Source: Bradyrhizobium sp. CCGB12 (GTDB lineage: Bacteria > Pseudomonadota > Alphaproteobacteria > Rhizobiales > Xanthobacteraceae). Taken from it: DNA of 64,000 nt. Position numbers and translations under genes: made by a program. The notes under the pieces are model-generated. The model saw only the letters and a list, made by a program, of their open reading frames with translations, was not told the DNA's origin and did no database searches. This document shows, one piece after another, positions 44,051 through 53,552 of the stretch (positions are counted from its first letter, which is position 1; the number at the start of each line of letters is the position of its first letter). The DNA is taken from positions 558,001 to 622,000 of the forward strand of contig NZ_JANADO010000001.1 in assembly GCF_024199845.1 (NCBI RefSeq), given 5' to 3'.

Positions 44051-46564
44051 TTATTGCAGATAGTCTTTCTTCAGCCGATTAAGGTCTCCGGCAGCTACTT
44101 TGAGCTGGGCCGTGGATGGCGGCGTGTCGTCGTGCGGCCCTGGCGTGACGTAGCTGTAGGCGGCGTTGAGCTTGCCCCGATGAGCTGGATCAAGGGTCAG
44201 CAGTGCAAGCGCCTGTGCGCCGTAGTCGCCATAGTTCTTGCCATCATAGTCCGTTATGGACGCCATGTTGTCGCCCCGCGCCATCCTCGATTTGACGATC
44301 AACTCCTTGCAAAAGCGTTCGATCACGCGGCGCAGGCGCGTTGCTCCTTCTTTGCGCTGATCGCTGTCCTGAGAATTGATGAAAGGGCGGGCTTGGGCAA
44401 GCATGGTGGCGAGTGCGTCATCCTGCCCTCGAATCTCGGTTCCAGCCACGGCATTTTCGCGGACAATCTGAAACTGGGCTGCGCCACGATGCTCCCAGCG
44501 ATGGCCAATGTCCTTCCAGCTTTTATGGTCCTGCGTGATGACAATAACCTGCACGCTCGAATCCAAGAGTGCTTCGATTACAGAAGAAGCAAAGTTTGGG
44601 CGAAAATCGTCGTCGCTCGTGAGGACAGGATCGTCGAGGACGACGAAGCCTGCTCCTCCTTCGATCGCCCGAGCCAGGAATAGCGAGAGGCCTAAGCAAT
44701 GGAGCTGCGATTGGCTGAACACGGCAACGGCATCGCGGAGCTTGATATCGCTTCGATCATCTTTGGAAGACAGTGCGACCTTCAAATCGACGGTGCGCCG
44801 CGTCTTGGCTCCGCGCCGCTGCACTGCGCTAAAGAATGTCGGCTCGCCAGGGCGGAGGCGTTCCCACCACGCCAGAACCTGCGCACTTAGGTCAGCGAAC
44901 TTTTCGTCAGATACCTTGCCGTTGGCCGTGTCGATGTCGCGCACGGCCTTTTCGATCGCCTTGACGACCTGTTCGTGATGGCGGAGTTGCTCGAGTGCAA
45001 ACCAAGCTGCTGAAGGCTTGTGGGCCAACGCAATAAGTGCCTCCCAACCGAGAGTGTTCGTGCTCTGATCGACGGACGCTTTCAGCGTTGCGCTAATGCC
45101 ATCGATAGCCAAACCATATCCGCCGGTGGCTGCCTCAAGGTCGGCATAGTATTCTCGCAAGCGATCCAAGCTTTGTGCTAGTGCAGTATCGCGCTTCCAG
45201 GAGAACGGATCGCCTATCGCCTGGCTGATCTCGCCTCGGATCGCCACGATTAAGCGGCGATACCGCATGTACGCGCGGAAGAACACGCGCGTTGCGGCAA
45301 CCCAACGCGAGGCTCCGTCTTGGTCGGCCGACAACGTCACGACGCGGGCTACGCGGAAGCCGCGTTTGCGCCGGTCCGCAGCCAAAATACCCATGAACTT
45401 TGGCAAAGCGGCTTGCGCGGCGTCATTAAGCGCAACGAGCTTTGCGTCGGCGCCGCGGAGGGAGGCTAGCAACGCCTTCTCTGCACTTTGATAGGATTCG
45501 TTCGTGCGGAGCTGAGCATTTAGAAATACGACCCGCTCGGGAGTAACGGCATTGGCGGTACCACAAAGGGGACAGTCTGTCGGTTCGATGCAGTCGTGAA
45601 CGGCAGGTATTGCAAGAGCGCTTTCGAACAGCGACACGAGACGGCGTGTCTCCTGTGAAATAGCAGCTTGCTCGCGTCGAAAAACGTCGACCGTGCTGGA
45701 AAGGTCATCGGCAGGGGTATTCCACGGCGCAAGGGCTTTCCGAGCGAAGAGGTCGATTGGAAACGCTTGCGACCGCCTTGTTTCCAGCTCCGCACTCAGT
45801 TGGTCGATTCGTTCAGCCGGCGTTGGCTTAAGGGCAATCCCAATTGAGAAAAGCAGGGCCTCAACCGAGCGTGAAAGTGCCGCTCCGAGCGCCGTCTCGG
45901 TCTTGGTGTTGCGCATCGCTTTTGCGTGTGCGGCATGGCCTGGAATCGTGTCGAGAACGGCGAGTGCCTCGAGTTCAGTATTTTGCGGGGGCTTGAGACG
46001 GGATGATAGGCTCGCAACCGCAGACCGGAAATCTTCGAGGTCTTGGGTGTCGAGCACCGCCCGAAAATATGCCGCGCGATCGTTGGGGGACGCGGTAAAG
46101 ACGTACGCCAAGGTGTGTTGGGCGAGCACAGGCGCGCGAAGCGGCGGATGAAGAAGACGAAGCCCCAAAGTACTTTCGACGTCAGATTCGGCGCACTGCA
46201 CCCCGTTCATTTGGAGCGTACTGGTGCAAGCGGTGCTGCCGTCATAGTCGGATGTCAAGGTTCGGCGGAGGCGGCGGTTTACTCCATCCGGACACTTGAA
46301 CGTGGCTTCGACAAAAACCGAAACTGCGGCTGGTAGGTGCGCATTTCGCAGGGATTGGGAAAATTCGTCCTTGGCGCTGGCGAGGAGTTCCCGCCTTGCG
46401 ATATGCCCTGTCAGAAGGAACTCGATCGCTTCGGCGAGACTCGTCTTGCCCTGGCTATTGCCACCCCAAAGAGCGGTGACGGATTCCGGCAGGGTGAAGG
46501 ATTGCGGACTTGCGCCAAATCCGCGGAAGCCCTGAAGGTCGATTCTCTGAATGCGATGCTTCAT
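44051..46564 (-). CDS. SMC/RecF-like AAA ATPase with zinc hook
   Basis: The protein has 837 residues. It has Walker A WGGNSQGKTSL (about 33-43), long helical arms, a zinc-hook-like TDCPLCG near 340, signature FSQSQLHCLGLSLFL near 617 and Walker B FVVLDDPV near 645, then an unusual C-terminal 190 residues. This is the Rad50/RecF-like build shared by several anti-phage ATPases. It overlaps a 65-residue upstream gene by ATGA. A DNA-end or structure sensor in a defence pair is plausible, but no effector domain is recognised in it. Confidence 0.82.
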   Translation of the reverse strand: MKHRIQRIDLQGFRGFGASPQSFTLPESVTALWGGNSQGKTSLAEAIEFLLTGHIARRELLASAKDEFSQSLRNAHLPAAVSVFVEATFKCPDGVNRRLRRTLTSDYDGSTACTSTLQMNGVQCAESDVESTLGLRLLHPPLRAPVLAQHTLAYVFTASPNDRAAYFRAVLDTQDLEDFRSAVASLSSRLKPPQNTELEALAVLDTIPGHAAHAKAMRNTKTETALGAALSRSVEALLFSIGIALKPTPAERIDQLSAELETRRSQAFPIDLFARKALAPWNTPADDLSSTVDVFRREQAAISQETRRLVSLFESALAIPAVHDCIEPTDCPLCGTANAVTPERVVFLNAQLRTNESYQSAEKALLASLRGADAKLVALNDAAQAALPKFMGILAADRRKRGFRVARVVTLSADQDGASRWVAATRVFFRAYMRYRRLIVAIRGEISQAIGDPFSWKRDTALAQSLDRLREYYADLEAATGGYGLAIDGISATLKASVDQSTNTLGWEALIALAHKPSAAWFALEQLRHHEQVVKAIEKAVRDIDTANGKVSDEKFADLSAQVLAWWERLRPGEPTFFSAVQRRGAKTRRTVDLKVALSSKDDRSDIKLRDAVAVFSQSQLHCLGLSLFLARAIEGGAGFVVLDDPVLTSDDDFRPNFASSVIEALLDSSVQVIVITQDHKSWKDIGHRWEHRGAAQFQIVRENAVAGTEIRGQDDALATMLAQARPFINSQDSDQRKEGATRLRRVIERFCKELIVKSRMARGDNMASITDYDGKNYGDYGAQALALLTLDPAHRGKLNAAYSYVTPGPHDDTPPSTAQLKVAAGDLNRLKKDYLQ

Positions 46565-46758
46565 TTCGTCGTTTGGCTTTTGGTGACGTGCTGATCCACG
46601 GCAGAAAGCATTCGTTCTTGAGCGGTAGAAGGTAGACCGGTGAGCCAGCTATCCAGCAGCGCGATGGCGAGACTGCCATTCGTCAAGTTCGCGCGTAGCC
46701 GATCAAAGTTGGATGGCGCGGGGTCGAGTTGTGGAGGAGAAGAAGTTGCGTCAGACAT
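46561..46758 (-). CDS. Small partner of the SMC-like ATPase
   Basis: The 65-residue acidic-to-neutral helical protein is upstream of the ATPase gene and overlaps it by four bases (ATGA). The segment SLAIALLDSWLTGLPSTAQE (about 29-48) looks like an amphipathic helix. No family is recognised. The coupling suggests a subunit. The next 275 bp upstream (46759-47032) hold no gene, only a CGCTC/GAGCG hairpin. Confidence 0.6.
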   Translation of the reverse strand: MSDATSSPPQLDPAPSNFDRLRANLTNGSLAIALLDSWLTGLPSTAQERMLSAVDQHVTKSQTTK

Positions 46759-47032
46759 TCGAGGTGCTCGCGTGCATTAGCCCATGTCAGGAAACAACCG
46801 CAGAACGAAAGGCCGCAAGCTAAAACTTGGCCGCTGGCCATTCCCTCCACAGCCCGGCCACCTAACCTAAAGTAGTGCTTGCTAAAATACTCAATGATTT
46901 AAGGGCGCTCGCAGGAGCGATTGCCTTTCTGATAGGCGCCGACCGTTCTTTTTGTTTTCCTCCAGCCGTCTGCAGACTTACATATGGGTGTGCTAGAAAT
47001 TTTCGACAGTCGGCAGGAATACGCTGAAGAGG

Positions 47033-48142
47033 TCAGGTTCTTATGCTTCGTTGAACGGAATCAACGAAGGCTTTGGCATGACGTATGAGTTCGTCGTAAG
47101 TGATGATTTCTATCCGGCCTCGCATAGTGACATTCCGGCGGGCCAGTTTAACTTTTTCAGCCTGACTGAGGTCGCGGCTTCGTCCAATGACGACACGCCC
47201 CATGGGAGCTAGCATGTCGGGATAGTGCTTCTGGACGAGCGAGAGATTCTCTTCGATCCATTGCTGCCAATCTTCGACTTGCCGCTGCGCATGATTCACC
47301 AAGGCGCTGAAGTCACCGTTTGCATTAAAAAGCCGCGCGCCAGGGTTCTCCAACTCGACAAGCAAATAGGAACCATCCGCTTGCCGGATCAAGAAGTCGA
47401 TCCTGTACTGTGTGCCCAATCCCAAAGCGGCTTCAGAGAAAACCTCGTTTGGGTTTGGATGGAGGATAAAGTGGTTCTGGTCCAGGAAAGGATGGATGTC
47501 TCGCTTTTCATGGATTGTCGACCGGTTCAACAGCGCCACAAACTCTGATATCTTTCGGTTTAATTCTACTCCGGCTCGCTCCGCTGCGGCCGCCACAGGC
47601 AAATTGTTCGCTTTTGCAGTTGCCAGACTCTCCATTTCAGAAATCGCTTCGGCGTACGCTGATCGAATCTGGACTTCCGCTAGAAAGGCTCCAAAGCGAG
47701 CATACTCGGGCAACGCGGATCGCTTTGAACCAAGTGAAATGACGAGATGGGCGCTATCTCCAACGAAGCGTTCCCTTACATGAACGTTAGGGTGACGGCT
47801 GTCGCTGAATGACGTGCTGCGCCCGTCCTGCGGTACATAGGCAATCGCCTCGTGGACGTAGAATTCCGATCGAATGGTTTCGAGCGTCGCAGGAACATGT
47901 TCTTCGTCAGCGACAATAATTCGGATTCCGAGAATGTCTCGGAGGTCTGTCGGCTGATAGTCCGGCCTTCCTTGGTGTTGCCTCCGATGAATCTTTGCCT
48001 TGATCGCCTCCAGGCTCTTTACCCGCGATTGGATAGATACGATGCCACGCGCGTCGCCGAGAATAAATTCGACAAGCCGCTTTAGAGTATCTTGGAAGGC
48101 AGCCCATTCGGAGAAATCGATTCCGAGATCGTCTCCACTCAT
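47033..48142 (-). CDS. RelA/SpoT-like synthetase domain fused to Shedu (DUF4263) nuclease domain
   Basis: The protein has 369 residues. The N-terminal part (about 30-200) has RelA/SpoT synthetase landmarks: SRVKSLEAIK, DLRDILGIRIIV (66-77) and FLAEVQIRSAYAEAISEMES. The usual GYRSLH element is FVGDSAHLVI, so the nucleotide-stacking Tyr is missing. The C-terminal part (about 215-369) is DUF4263: YRIDFLI (Asp249), LLVELENPGARLF, GRVVIGRSRDLSQAEK and IEIITYDELI. The nuclease ExK appears as Glu263-x-Glu265. Shedu nucleases cut phage DNA, with the N-terminal domain acting as sensor. The RelA-like part may sense or make nucleotides. It appears to be a single-gene cassette. Confidence 0.82.
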   Translation of the reverse strand: MSGDDLGIDFSEWAAFQDTLKRLVEFILGDARGIVSIQSRVKSLEAIKAKIHRRQHQGRPDYQPTDLRDILGIRIIVADEEHVPATLETIRSEFYVHEAIAYVPQDGRSTSFSDSRHPNVHVRERFVGDSAHLVISLGSKRSALPEYARFGAFLAEVQIRSAYAEAISEMESLATAKANNLPVAAAAERAGVELNRKISEFVALLNRSTIHEKRDIHPFLDQNHFILHPNPNEVFSEAALGLGTQYRIDFLIRQADGSYLLVELENPGARLFNANGDFSALVNHAQRQVEDWQQWIEENLSLVQKHYPDMLAPMGRVVIGRSRDLSQAEKVKLARRNVTMRGRIEIITYDELIRHAKAFVDSVQRSIRT

Positions 48143-48354
48143 TCTTCGTGCCCCGGCAAATCAAGGTGTGGTTGCATCATGACATACTTTGAACTGTGCG
48201 CCTATCTCGTGCATGCCATGTTGGAAATGCAGCGCGCTTCGCCTATTCAAAGGCATCCTGGTCGCCAAGTCAGGGTGCAGGAGTACGTTGCCGGCCGAAG
48301 CAAAATTCTTTGTCGAAACGCGCCTAAGCGTATTGAGGTGCGGCAGCAGCCCTT

Positions 48355-48618
48355 CTAGCCTGCGGGGCATTCCGGGCAGGTGTCACCGATCGAATTCAGG
48401 ACGTCGCGAACCTCGGCCGCTGCCGTATCAGGGGAAATGCCTGCTGGCGGGTCTCCACGGGCGATATCGAAAGCCCGCTCCCGTGCATGCGGATCGGCGC
48501 GATCTTGCATCCAGCCGTGTTCGTCGCACTCGCGGATGGCGCCCGCTTCCTGGAGCACCTGGATCGCCCATCCGCGTAACGTACGTGTCGCTGGCCTTTG
48601 TTCACGCGTCATCAGCAT
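48355..48618 (-). CDS. Small conserved protein of unknown function
   Basis: The protein has 87 residues. It has a helical N-terminal half (TLRGWAIQVLQEAGAIRECD) and DPHARERAFDIARGDPPAGI, and ends in a CPECP motif. Proteins of this form recur in Bradyrhizobium-type genomes. No function is known. It starts with consecutive Met codons, with GGAGG upstream on the minus strand. Confidence 0.65.
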   Translation of the reverse strand: MLMTREQRPATRTLRGWAIQVLQEAGAIRECDEHGWMQDRADPHARERAFDIARGDPPAGISPDTAAAEVRDVLNSIGDTCPECPAG

Positions 48619-48745
48619 TGTGATGCCTCCTAAAACGACGAATCATTATGTCCGTCATTCGTTCCCTTGCTAACGCAAGACTGGGATTCGCAATGGCGGG
48701 AGGTGCCAGATTGCGTCGTCTTGGCTTTCCTGTCTCTTCGTTTGG

Positions 48746-49046
48746 GCGCGTGCGGCTCTGCCGCATCGGGCTCTCGTGAATCGAGCCGCTTTGCGTCTCG
48801 ACCATTCGGCTTCGATCCCTCGCGCGATCGCTATCACTGCCCCGTTCCCGGGTGCCGCTGTTAACCGGTCTCGTCGCTGCACTCGGACCTGCGTGCCCCT
48901 TCGGGTCGCTATGCTCACGCTCTCCGGGTGCCATTTCAGCGGGCGATGCGCCGTTGGCGCACGCCTGATCAGGGCCAGCGGACCCAGGTAGTCAAGGCTC
49001 CAAGTCCATGAAGAAATGGGACGCAAAGCGAGTCGCCTCGCAGGTC
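48746..49046 (+). repeat. GC-rich ~300-bp repeat, copy 1
   Basis: This matches 53829-54185 in the same orientation over nearly its whole length (shared blocks GCGCGTGCGGC, GCCGCATCGGGCTCTCGTGA, CTCACGCTCTCCGGGTGCCA). It lacks an internal block of about 56 bp present in copy 2. It has no coding pattern but many short inverted repeats. Copy 2 sits just before ardC. Copy 1 may be a displaced duplicate that marks one end of an inserted segment. Confidence 0.75.
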
Positions 49047-49168
49047 TTCGCATTCTCTTAGAGGCTGAGAGTAATGCGACCGAACTCTTCGCTGCGACCG
49101 GGGATCTGCTGCTAAAGGGGCCCGCGCTCACCAACGCGAACGACATCCGCGTGGTTCTGCTGGATTGA
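49043..49168 (+). pseudogene. C-terminal fragment of a glycerate kinase/MOFRL protein
   Basis: About 41 codons read GLRILLEAESNATELFAATG and then DLLLKGPALTNANDIRVVLLD before a stop. This resembles the end of MOFRL-type glycerate kinases (GDLVVTGPTLTNVNDFRA). No start or upstream part exists; the fragment abuts repeat copy 1. The next 220 bp up to the porin (49169-49389) show no gene and probably hold its promoter. Confidence 0.55.
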
Positions 49169-49389
49169 CGGGGCGTTGCATCGCCAAGCGTGGCAACGGG
49201 GTCAATTGCATACAACCATTGGCTGTCGCTTTTGGCGTACGATGTCCCGGTGCCGACGAAGCGGGGGGCGTTAGCTATAGCTGTTATGTTTTTCGACGCG
49301 ATTGTATCGCGCCGACCTGCTGGGCAAAACGAAATGGGGAGTGAGTCTGGGGGCGAGATCTTTGAAGATATCTCGCATGGGGGGCAAAA

Positions 49390-50919
49390 TTGACTTCACA
49401 TACGTCCATCTGCGGAAGATTTATCGGAGCTGTCGCGCTTGGTATCGCGGCCATGGCCGGCTCATTTGGGGCGGCGAATGCGGGTGATATCGCGACCAAG
49501 GAGCCCACGAAATCGACCGAGATCGTCTCAACTATTTTCGACGGCGAGCCCGGAAAGTTGTCGTACGCCGGCGTGACCGTCTACGGCGTGTTCGACCTGA
49601 CCGGCTTGTATCAGGACCACGGTACCCCGCCGAGTCCCTACATCAACGGGCAGTATTTGGTCGCCAAGAACAGTGGTGACCCGCGTTGGGCGTTCACCAA
49701 CAACGCGATGACCCTGTCGTTCATCGGCATTCGTACAGAGCAGAAGCTCGACGAACTCTTCTCCGCGCCGAGTCTGCGGGGATGGTCGTTCATATCGGAC
49801 ATGCAAAGCGGCTTCGATCCAGCCTTCCTGGCGATTCAAGATTCCTGCAAGTCGCTGGTTCGCGCCAACGGGACCGGAAACGTGCCGGGTACACCGGCAA
49901 ACTCGGACAGCAGTCGCTGTGGGCAGATCTTCAACGGCGAGGCTTGGGCAGGTCTAAACCACACGTCGTTTGGCGAGTTGCGCTTCGGACGCCAGAACAG
50001 CCTTTTATTCGATGACTTTGTGCTCTTTGACCCGCAAAGAGTGTCCTCGGCCTACTCACTCGTCGGTACATCGGGCACGTATGGAGGAGGGCTTGGAGCC
50101 ACCGAGGATAAACACTGGAACAACTCGGTGAAGTACAAGGGGGCGGTCGGCCAATTCAATTTCGCTGCCCAGTACAGGTTCGAGGGCGCGGGACAGGGCG
50201 GATCGGCGTATGACTTTCGTGCCGGTGTCGATGGGTGGGGGGTGTTGGAGGGGCTGAAGCTCAGCGCGACCTGGGGGCATTTCAACGATGGTATTGCCGC
50301 TTCATCTCTAACCAGCTCGGCGACCAAGGCGGCCGGAAGCTGTCAATCGCTCGGAGTGAGCCTTGCGGACTGTCAGTATCTCGATGTTCTGAACGCCACG
50401 GTTTCGGACAACACCGCCTGGTCGATCATGGGGTGGTACAATTTCAAGGCCGTCGGTCTCCCGACAGTCACGGCGATGGGCGGCTATGAAAATATCTCCA
50501 TGGCCAATCCCTCGAGCACGCTTCCAGTCGGTTACCGGACTATCGGGGACTACCGGTTGAATTTCATTCCAACCACGTTCACTTCGTACACTACCGCCAA
50601 GGTGCTTGACGTCTATTTCATCGGCGCTCGCTGGCAAATCACTCCGAAATTGGTCGCGGCAGCGGCTTGGTACGGTGTGGATCAAAACAGCTATGTGCGC
50701 TCCGGAGCGGCATGCAGCAACCCAGGATCGGGGACTGCGACTCAGGTCCAGTGTGCGGGTACGATCAACTGGATATCGGCAACTGTCGACTATCAGCTGA
50801 CGCGGCGCCTCGACTTCTATGGAGGCTTGTCGCGCACGCAGGTGAACGGCGGATTTTCGAACGGATACGCCTATACGTCCAATTACAACGCGACCGTAGG
50901 TGCTCGCTTTAGATTCTAG
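49390..50919 (+). CDS. Outer-membrane porin (Porin_2 family)
   Basis: The protein has 509 residues from TTG 49390. The signal peptide (about 10-32) ends in AANAGD. The mature protein has alternating beta-strand patterns, a gated-porin-like GYVFDLTGLYQD-type first strand (here VYGVFDLTGLYQD), FGELRFGRQNSLLFDD near 198, and a last strand ending in a phenylalanine (NATVGARFRF), as outer-membrane proteins require. It forms a diffusion channel. It lies in the segment bracketed by the 300-bp repeats. Confidence 0.9.
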   Translation: MTSHTSICGRFIGAVALGIAAMAGSFGAANAGDIATKEPTKSTEIVSTIFDGEPGKLSYAGVTVYGVFDLTGLYQDHGTPPSPYINGQYLVAKNSGDPRWAFTNNAMTLSFIGIRTEQKLDELFSAPSLRGWSFISDMQSGFDPAFLAIQDSCKSLVRANGTGNVPGTPANSDSSRCGQIFNGEAWAGLNHTSFGELRFGRQNSLLFDDFVLFDPQRVSSAYSLVGTSGTYGGGLGATEDKHWNNSVKYKGAVGQFNFAAQYRFEGAGQGGSAYDFRAGVDGWGVLEGLKLSATWGHFNDGIAASSLTSSATKAAGSCQSLGVSLADCQYLDVLNATVSDNTAWSIMGWYNFKAVGLPTVTAMGGYENISMANPSSTLPVGYRTIGDYRLNFIPTTFTSYTTAKVLDVYFIGARWQITPKLVAAAAWYGVDQNSYVRSGAACSNPGSGTATQVQCAGTINWISATVDYQLTRRLDFYGGLSRTQVNGGFSNGYAYTSNYNATVGARFRF

Positions 50920-51104
50920 CAGGGGAGATTCCTGCGACCTACGCTAGACCGGCGCCGCGCGCTTCAACGAAGCGCGCGGCGATCCCATTGTGATTCCTTT
51001 CCACGGGGTAGAAGTTACTTCTGAAAATTGCTTTTGAACACGAGCGTTCCACGAAACGAACACTGGCCGTTGACGCCCGTGGCGGACCGTCGCATAAAAG
51101 TCAT

Positions 51105-51299
51105 ATGAAGAAGGGCGATGTGACATGTCCCGACTGCTTCGCCGGATATCGGCAGATTGAGCTCGAATCCCGCCAGGGCAAACCCGGGCACTACAAATGC
51201 CTGGTCTGTGATCGCGTTCTAGAGATCTTCGACGGGTCCAGTGAGGTCGCCTATCGGCTGACCGTGCAGCCTTCAGACTTGCGGCCGGAGCTAACGTAA
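51105..51299 (+). CDS. Small zinc-ribbon protein
   Basis: The 64-residue protein has two cysteine pairs, CPDC (about 8-11) and CLVC (about 32-35), in VTCPDCFAGYRQIELESRQG and HYKCLVCDRVLEIF. A rubredoxin-like zinc ribbon fits. No function is known. It is isolated between the porin and nuclease genes. Confidence 0.7.
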   Translation: MKKGDVTCPDCFAGYRQIELESRQGKPGHYKCLVCDRVLEIFDGSSEVAYRLTVQPSDLRPELT

Positions 51300-51452
51300 G
51301 ACCGCCGCCGAACTCGACGATAAGGCAATCGAATAAAGCGGAAGTACGATTCGTGCAGTCTGTCTGCATGAACGACTTACTTTGATTGAGCGAATGGCCT
51401 AATTCGGCCAGGAGCGAACCGCGAGACTTGCGGTGGCTGCAAGGTCATTAGC

Positions 51453-51974
51453 ATGCTTCGAATCCCTGTGGCCCTGATGCTCACACTTCTGTCGACCAAG
51501 GCGTTGGCCGACCAGTTTGTCGGCCAGGCCAGCGTCATCGATGGCGACACCCTGGAGATACATGGAACGCGCATCCGGCTCTGGGGCGTCGATGCGCCGG
51601 AGAGCAGCCAGCTGTGCCGCGGCGAAGACAGTTTACAGTATCGTTGCGGCGCGCAGGCTGCGAACGGCCTCGACGCTTTCATTGCTGGCCGTCCTGTCAA
51701 TTGCGTTCCGGTCAGCCTCGATCAATACGGCCGTACGGTCGCGACCTGTTCGGTCGGTGGCGCGGACCTTGGCGAATGGCTTGTGCTTCACGGTCTTGCG
51801 TTGGATTGGCCTCAATACTCGAAAGGCCGATATGGCGGAGTTCAGCGAAACGCCGAGCGCGCCGGTCGAGGGATCTGGAAGGGCAGTTATGTCGAACCGT
51901 GGCTCTACCGCGCCTGTGTCCGCGCGAACGGCAAGCCGGCCGCCTGCTCGGATGATGCAAACTCTCATCCGTGA
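51453..51974 (+). CDS. Secreted thermonuclease-family (SNase-like) protein
   Basis: The protein has 173 residues with a signal peptide (cleavage near KALAD). The SNase OB-fold motifs are present: VIDGDTLEIHGTRIRLWGVD (catalytic region, about 28-47), DAPES, and YGRTVATCSVGGADLGEWLV near 95-114. Six cysteines may form disulfides in the periplasm. The family cleaves RNA and DNA with calcium, though many bacterial members are less active. The expected late Arg is less clear. Confidence 0.87.
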   Translation: MLRIPVALMLTLLSTKALADQFVGQASVIDGDTLEIHGTRIRLWGVDAPESSQLCRGEDSLQYRCGAQAANGLDAFIAGRPVNCVPVSLDQYGRTVATCSVGGADLGEWLVLHGLALDWPQYSKGRYGGVQRNAERAGRGIWKGSYVEPWLYRACVRANGKPAACSDDANSHP

Positions 51975-52016
51975 TCGGCTGAGTCGGCGAGCTGGATGAT
52001 GCAGGTGATGATGGCC

Positions 52017-52088
52017 TAGCTTGGGCGACTCACGGTAACCAAACATCGTTGATTCCCTCACTGCATGATACTGACGACATGGTCGCAG
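52017..52088 (+). repeat. ~70-bp direct repeat, copy 1
   Basis: TTGGGCGACTCACGGTAACC and the following sequence up to GACGACATGGTCGCAG recur at 53553-53625 with scattered changes. The copies flank the alpha/beta hydrolase gene in direct orientation. In copy 1 the ATG of the repeat opens only a short frame. Confidence 0.65.
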
Positions 52089-52155
52089 TGAAACGCCAAG
52101 CTAACAAATTCGCTCGGACGATTGCCCGCATAACCATGCCAGGAGGATGCCCCAT

Positions 52156-53520
52156 ATGAAATATGCAAAGCAACTCGGGCTGGGATTGCTGTTGATGAGT
52201 CTATCGGTCCCAGCGACAGCCGTCGGCGCCGAGATAAAGCGGTTGGAAGGGACGCTTTCATCCGGCTTTCCCTACATGATAGCTGTTCCGAGCGACTGGA
52301 ATGGCATCGTAATCAACGATCTTGATGCGATCGCTAATCAAAATGGGAAGTTTGCCGCCTATCTTCTGGACCATGGGTACGCGTACTCCGGAACAGGCCG
52401 TCATCCCGAGCGTATGACGCGTCATGATCCGCTCACCGAGCTGGATGCTCAGGTGGCGGTGCTCAAGATGGTAAGGGAAAGGTTCGCGACCCCGAAATAC
52501 GCGATTCAGTATGGTTGCTCGGGTGGCGGGTTCGTGAGTCTCGCCATGGCCGAGAAACATGCAGACGTGATCGATGGAGCAGTCGCTTTCAACGCCCGCG
52601 GCACGGGAGGCATGGCTGTTGCCAACATGTGGCTCGACCTGCCATTCACCCTGAAGGCCCTCCTGGCGCCGGCGTCAGATCTTTTGATGGCTCCCGTTCC
52701 CAATGATGCGTTACCGGCCGCATACGAAGCCTGGAAGCTTGTTTTGGAACGAGCTCAGCAGACGGCCCAGGGACGAGCCCGCATCGCGTTGGCCGTTGCA
52801 GTGTCGCAATGGCCAACTTGGGGAGCCATCAAGGATCCGCCCATGAAGCGGCCTGCGGGGGACCTGGCATCGTTGCAATCCGCCATGATCAAATCAGCGA
52901 GTGATGGACTCGCCAATGCCATTACCCGGAGGCAGCTCTACGACAATCCGAGCGGCCTTGCGTCTTGGAATACCGATGTAGACTACGCCAAGTTCTACGA
53001 GCTTGGTGCGGATCCCGAGCAGAAGATTATCGTTTCCAAGCTCTACGAAGAGGCCGGCCTGGGAGGCGAGGGGATAGCCCACGACCTGGCCGGGATCAAC
53101 CAGCAACCCCGCATCGCAGGGACGCCGAGCGGCGTCCACTATTGGTTAGAACCCGGGCGTTTGCTCGACGGAAATATCAAGGTCCCGCTCTTCCATGCAC
53201 ATGGGCTTGGAGATGCACTCCTGCCGCCGCATCTCCTGGCGGGCTACTTGACTGCCGTCGAGGCAAGGAACAAGACGGAGCTATATCGGCGAGCCTTTGT
53301 CGATGCAGCGGGACACTGCGAGACGAGCGTGTCCGAAGCCATGGCTGCGATCGGAGCGATGGTCGATCGCCTGAGGACGGGCAAGTGGGGCCCTAGCGAC
53401 GCGGCCGTGCTCAACCATGCGGGAGCTGCGCTCGGTCTTACCGGACCACGCTTCGTAGACTACGGCTTTTCGACGCCCTTCAATCGAGCATTCTACCCCA
53501 ACAGCATGCATCCGTTTTGA
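52156..53520 (+). CDS. Secreted alpha/beta hydrolase
   Basis: The protein has 454 residues from ATG 52156, ten bases after AGGAGG; an ATG at 52147 is too close to that site. A signal peptide is followed by an alpha/beta-hydrolase pattern: nucleophile elbow YGCSGGGFVSL (Ser about 124), PERMTRHDP, and the late VDAAGHCETS with the catalytic His. An acid residue in HAHGLGDALLPPHL completes a plausible triad. The fold resembles secreted esterases. The substrate is unknown. It is flanked by 70-bp direct repeats. Confidence 0.75.
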   Translation: MKYAKQLGLGLLLMSLSVPATAVGAEIKRLEGTLSSGFPYMIAVPSDWNGIVINDLDAIANQNGKFAAYLLDHGYAYSGTGRHPERMTRHDPLTELDAQVAVLKMVRERFATPKYAIQYGCSGGGFVSLAMAEKHADVIDGAVAFNARGTGGMAVANMWLDLPFTLKALLAPASDLLMAPVPNDALPAAYEAWKLVLERAQQTAQGRARIALAVAVSQWPTWGAIKDPPMKRPAGDLASLQSAMIKSASDGLANAITRRQLYDNPSGLASWNTDVDYAKFYELGADPEQKIIVSKLYEEAGLGGEGIAHDLAGINQQPRIAGTPSGVHYWLEPGRLLDGNIKVPLFHAHGLGDALLPPHLLAGYLTAVEARNKTELYRRAFVDAAGHCETSVSEAMAAIGAMVDRLRTGKWGPSDAAVLNHAGAALGLTGPRFVDYGFSTPFNRAFYPNSMHPF

Positions 53521-53552
53521 AAGGTGTCGTCCGGTCCGTTAGGTGACGCTAG

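Noticed and set aside
51633..52061. Minus-strand frame opposite the SNase-like gene
   Set aside because: The plus-strand protein has a signal peptide and catalytic motifs. The antisense product has none.
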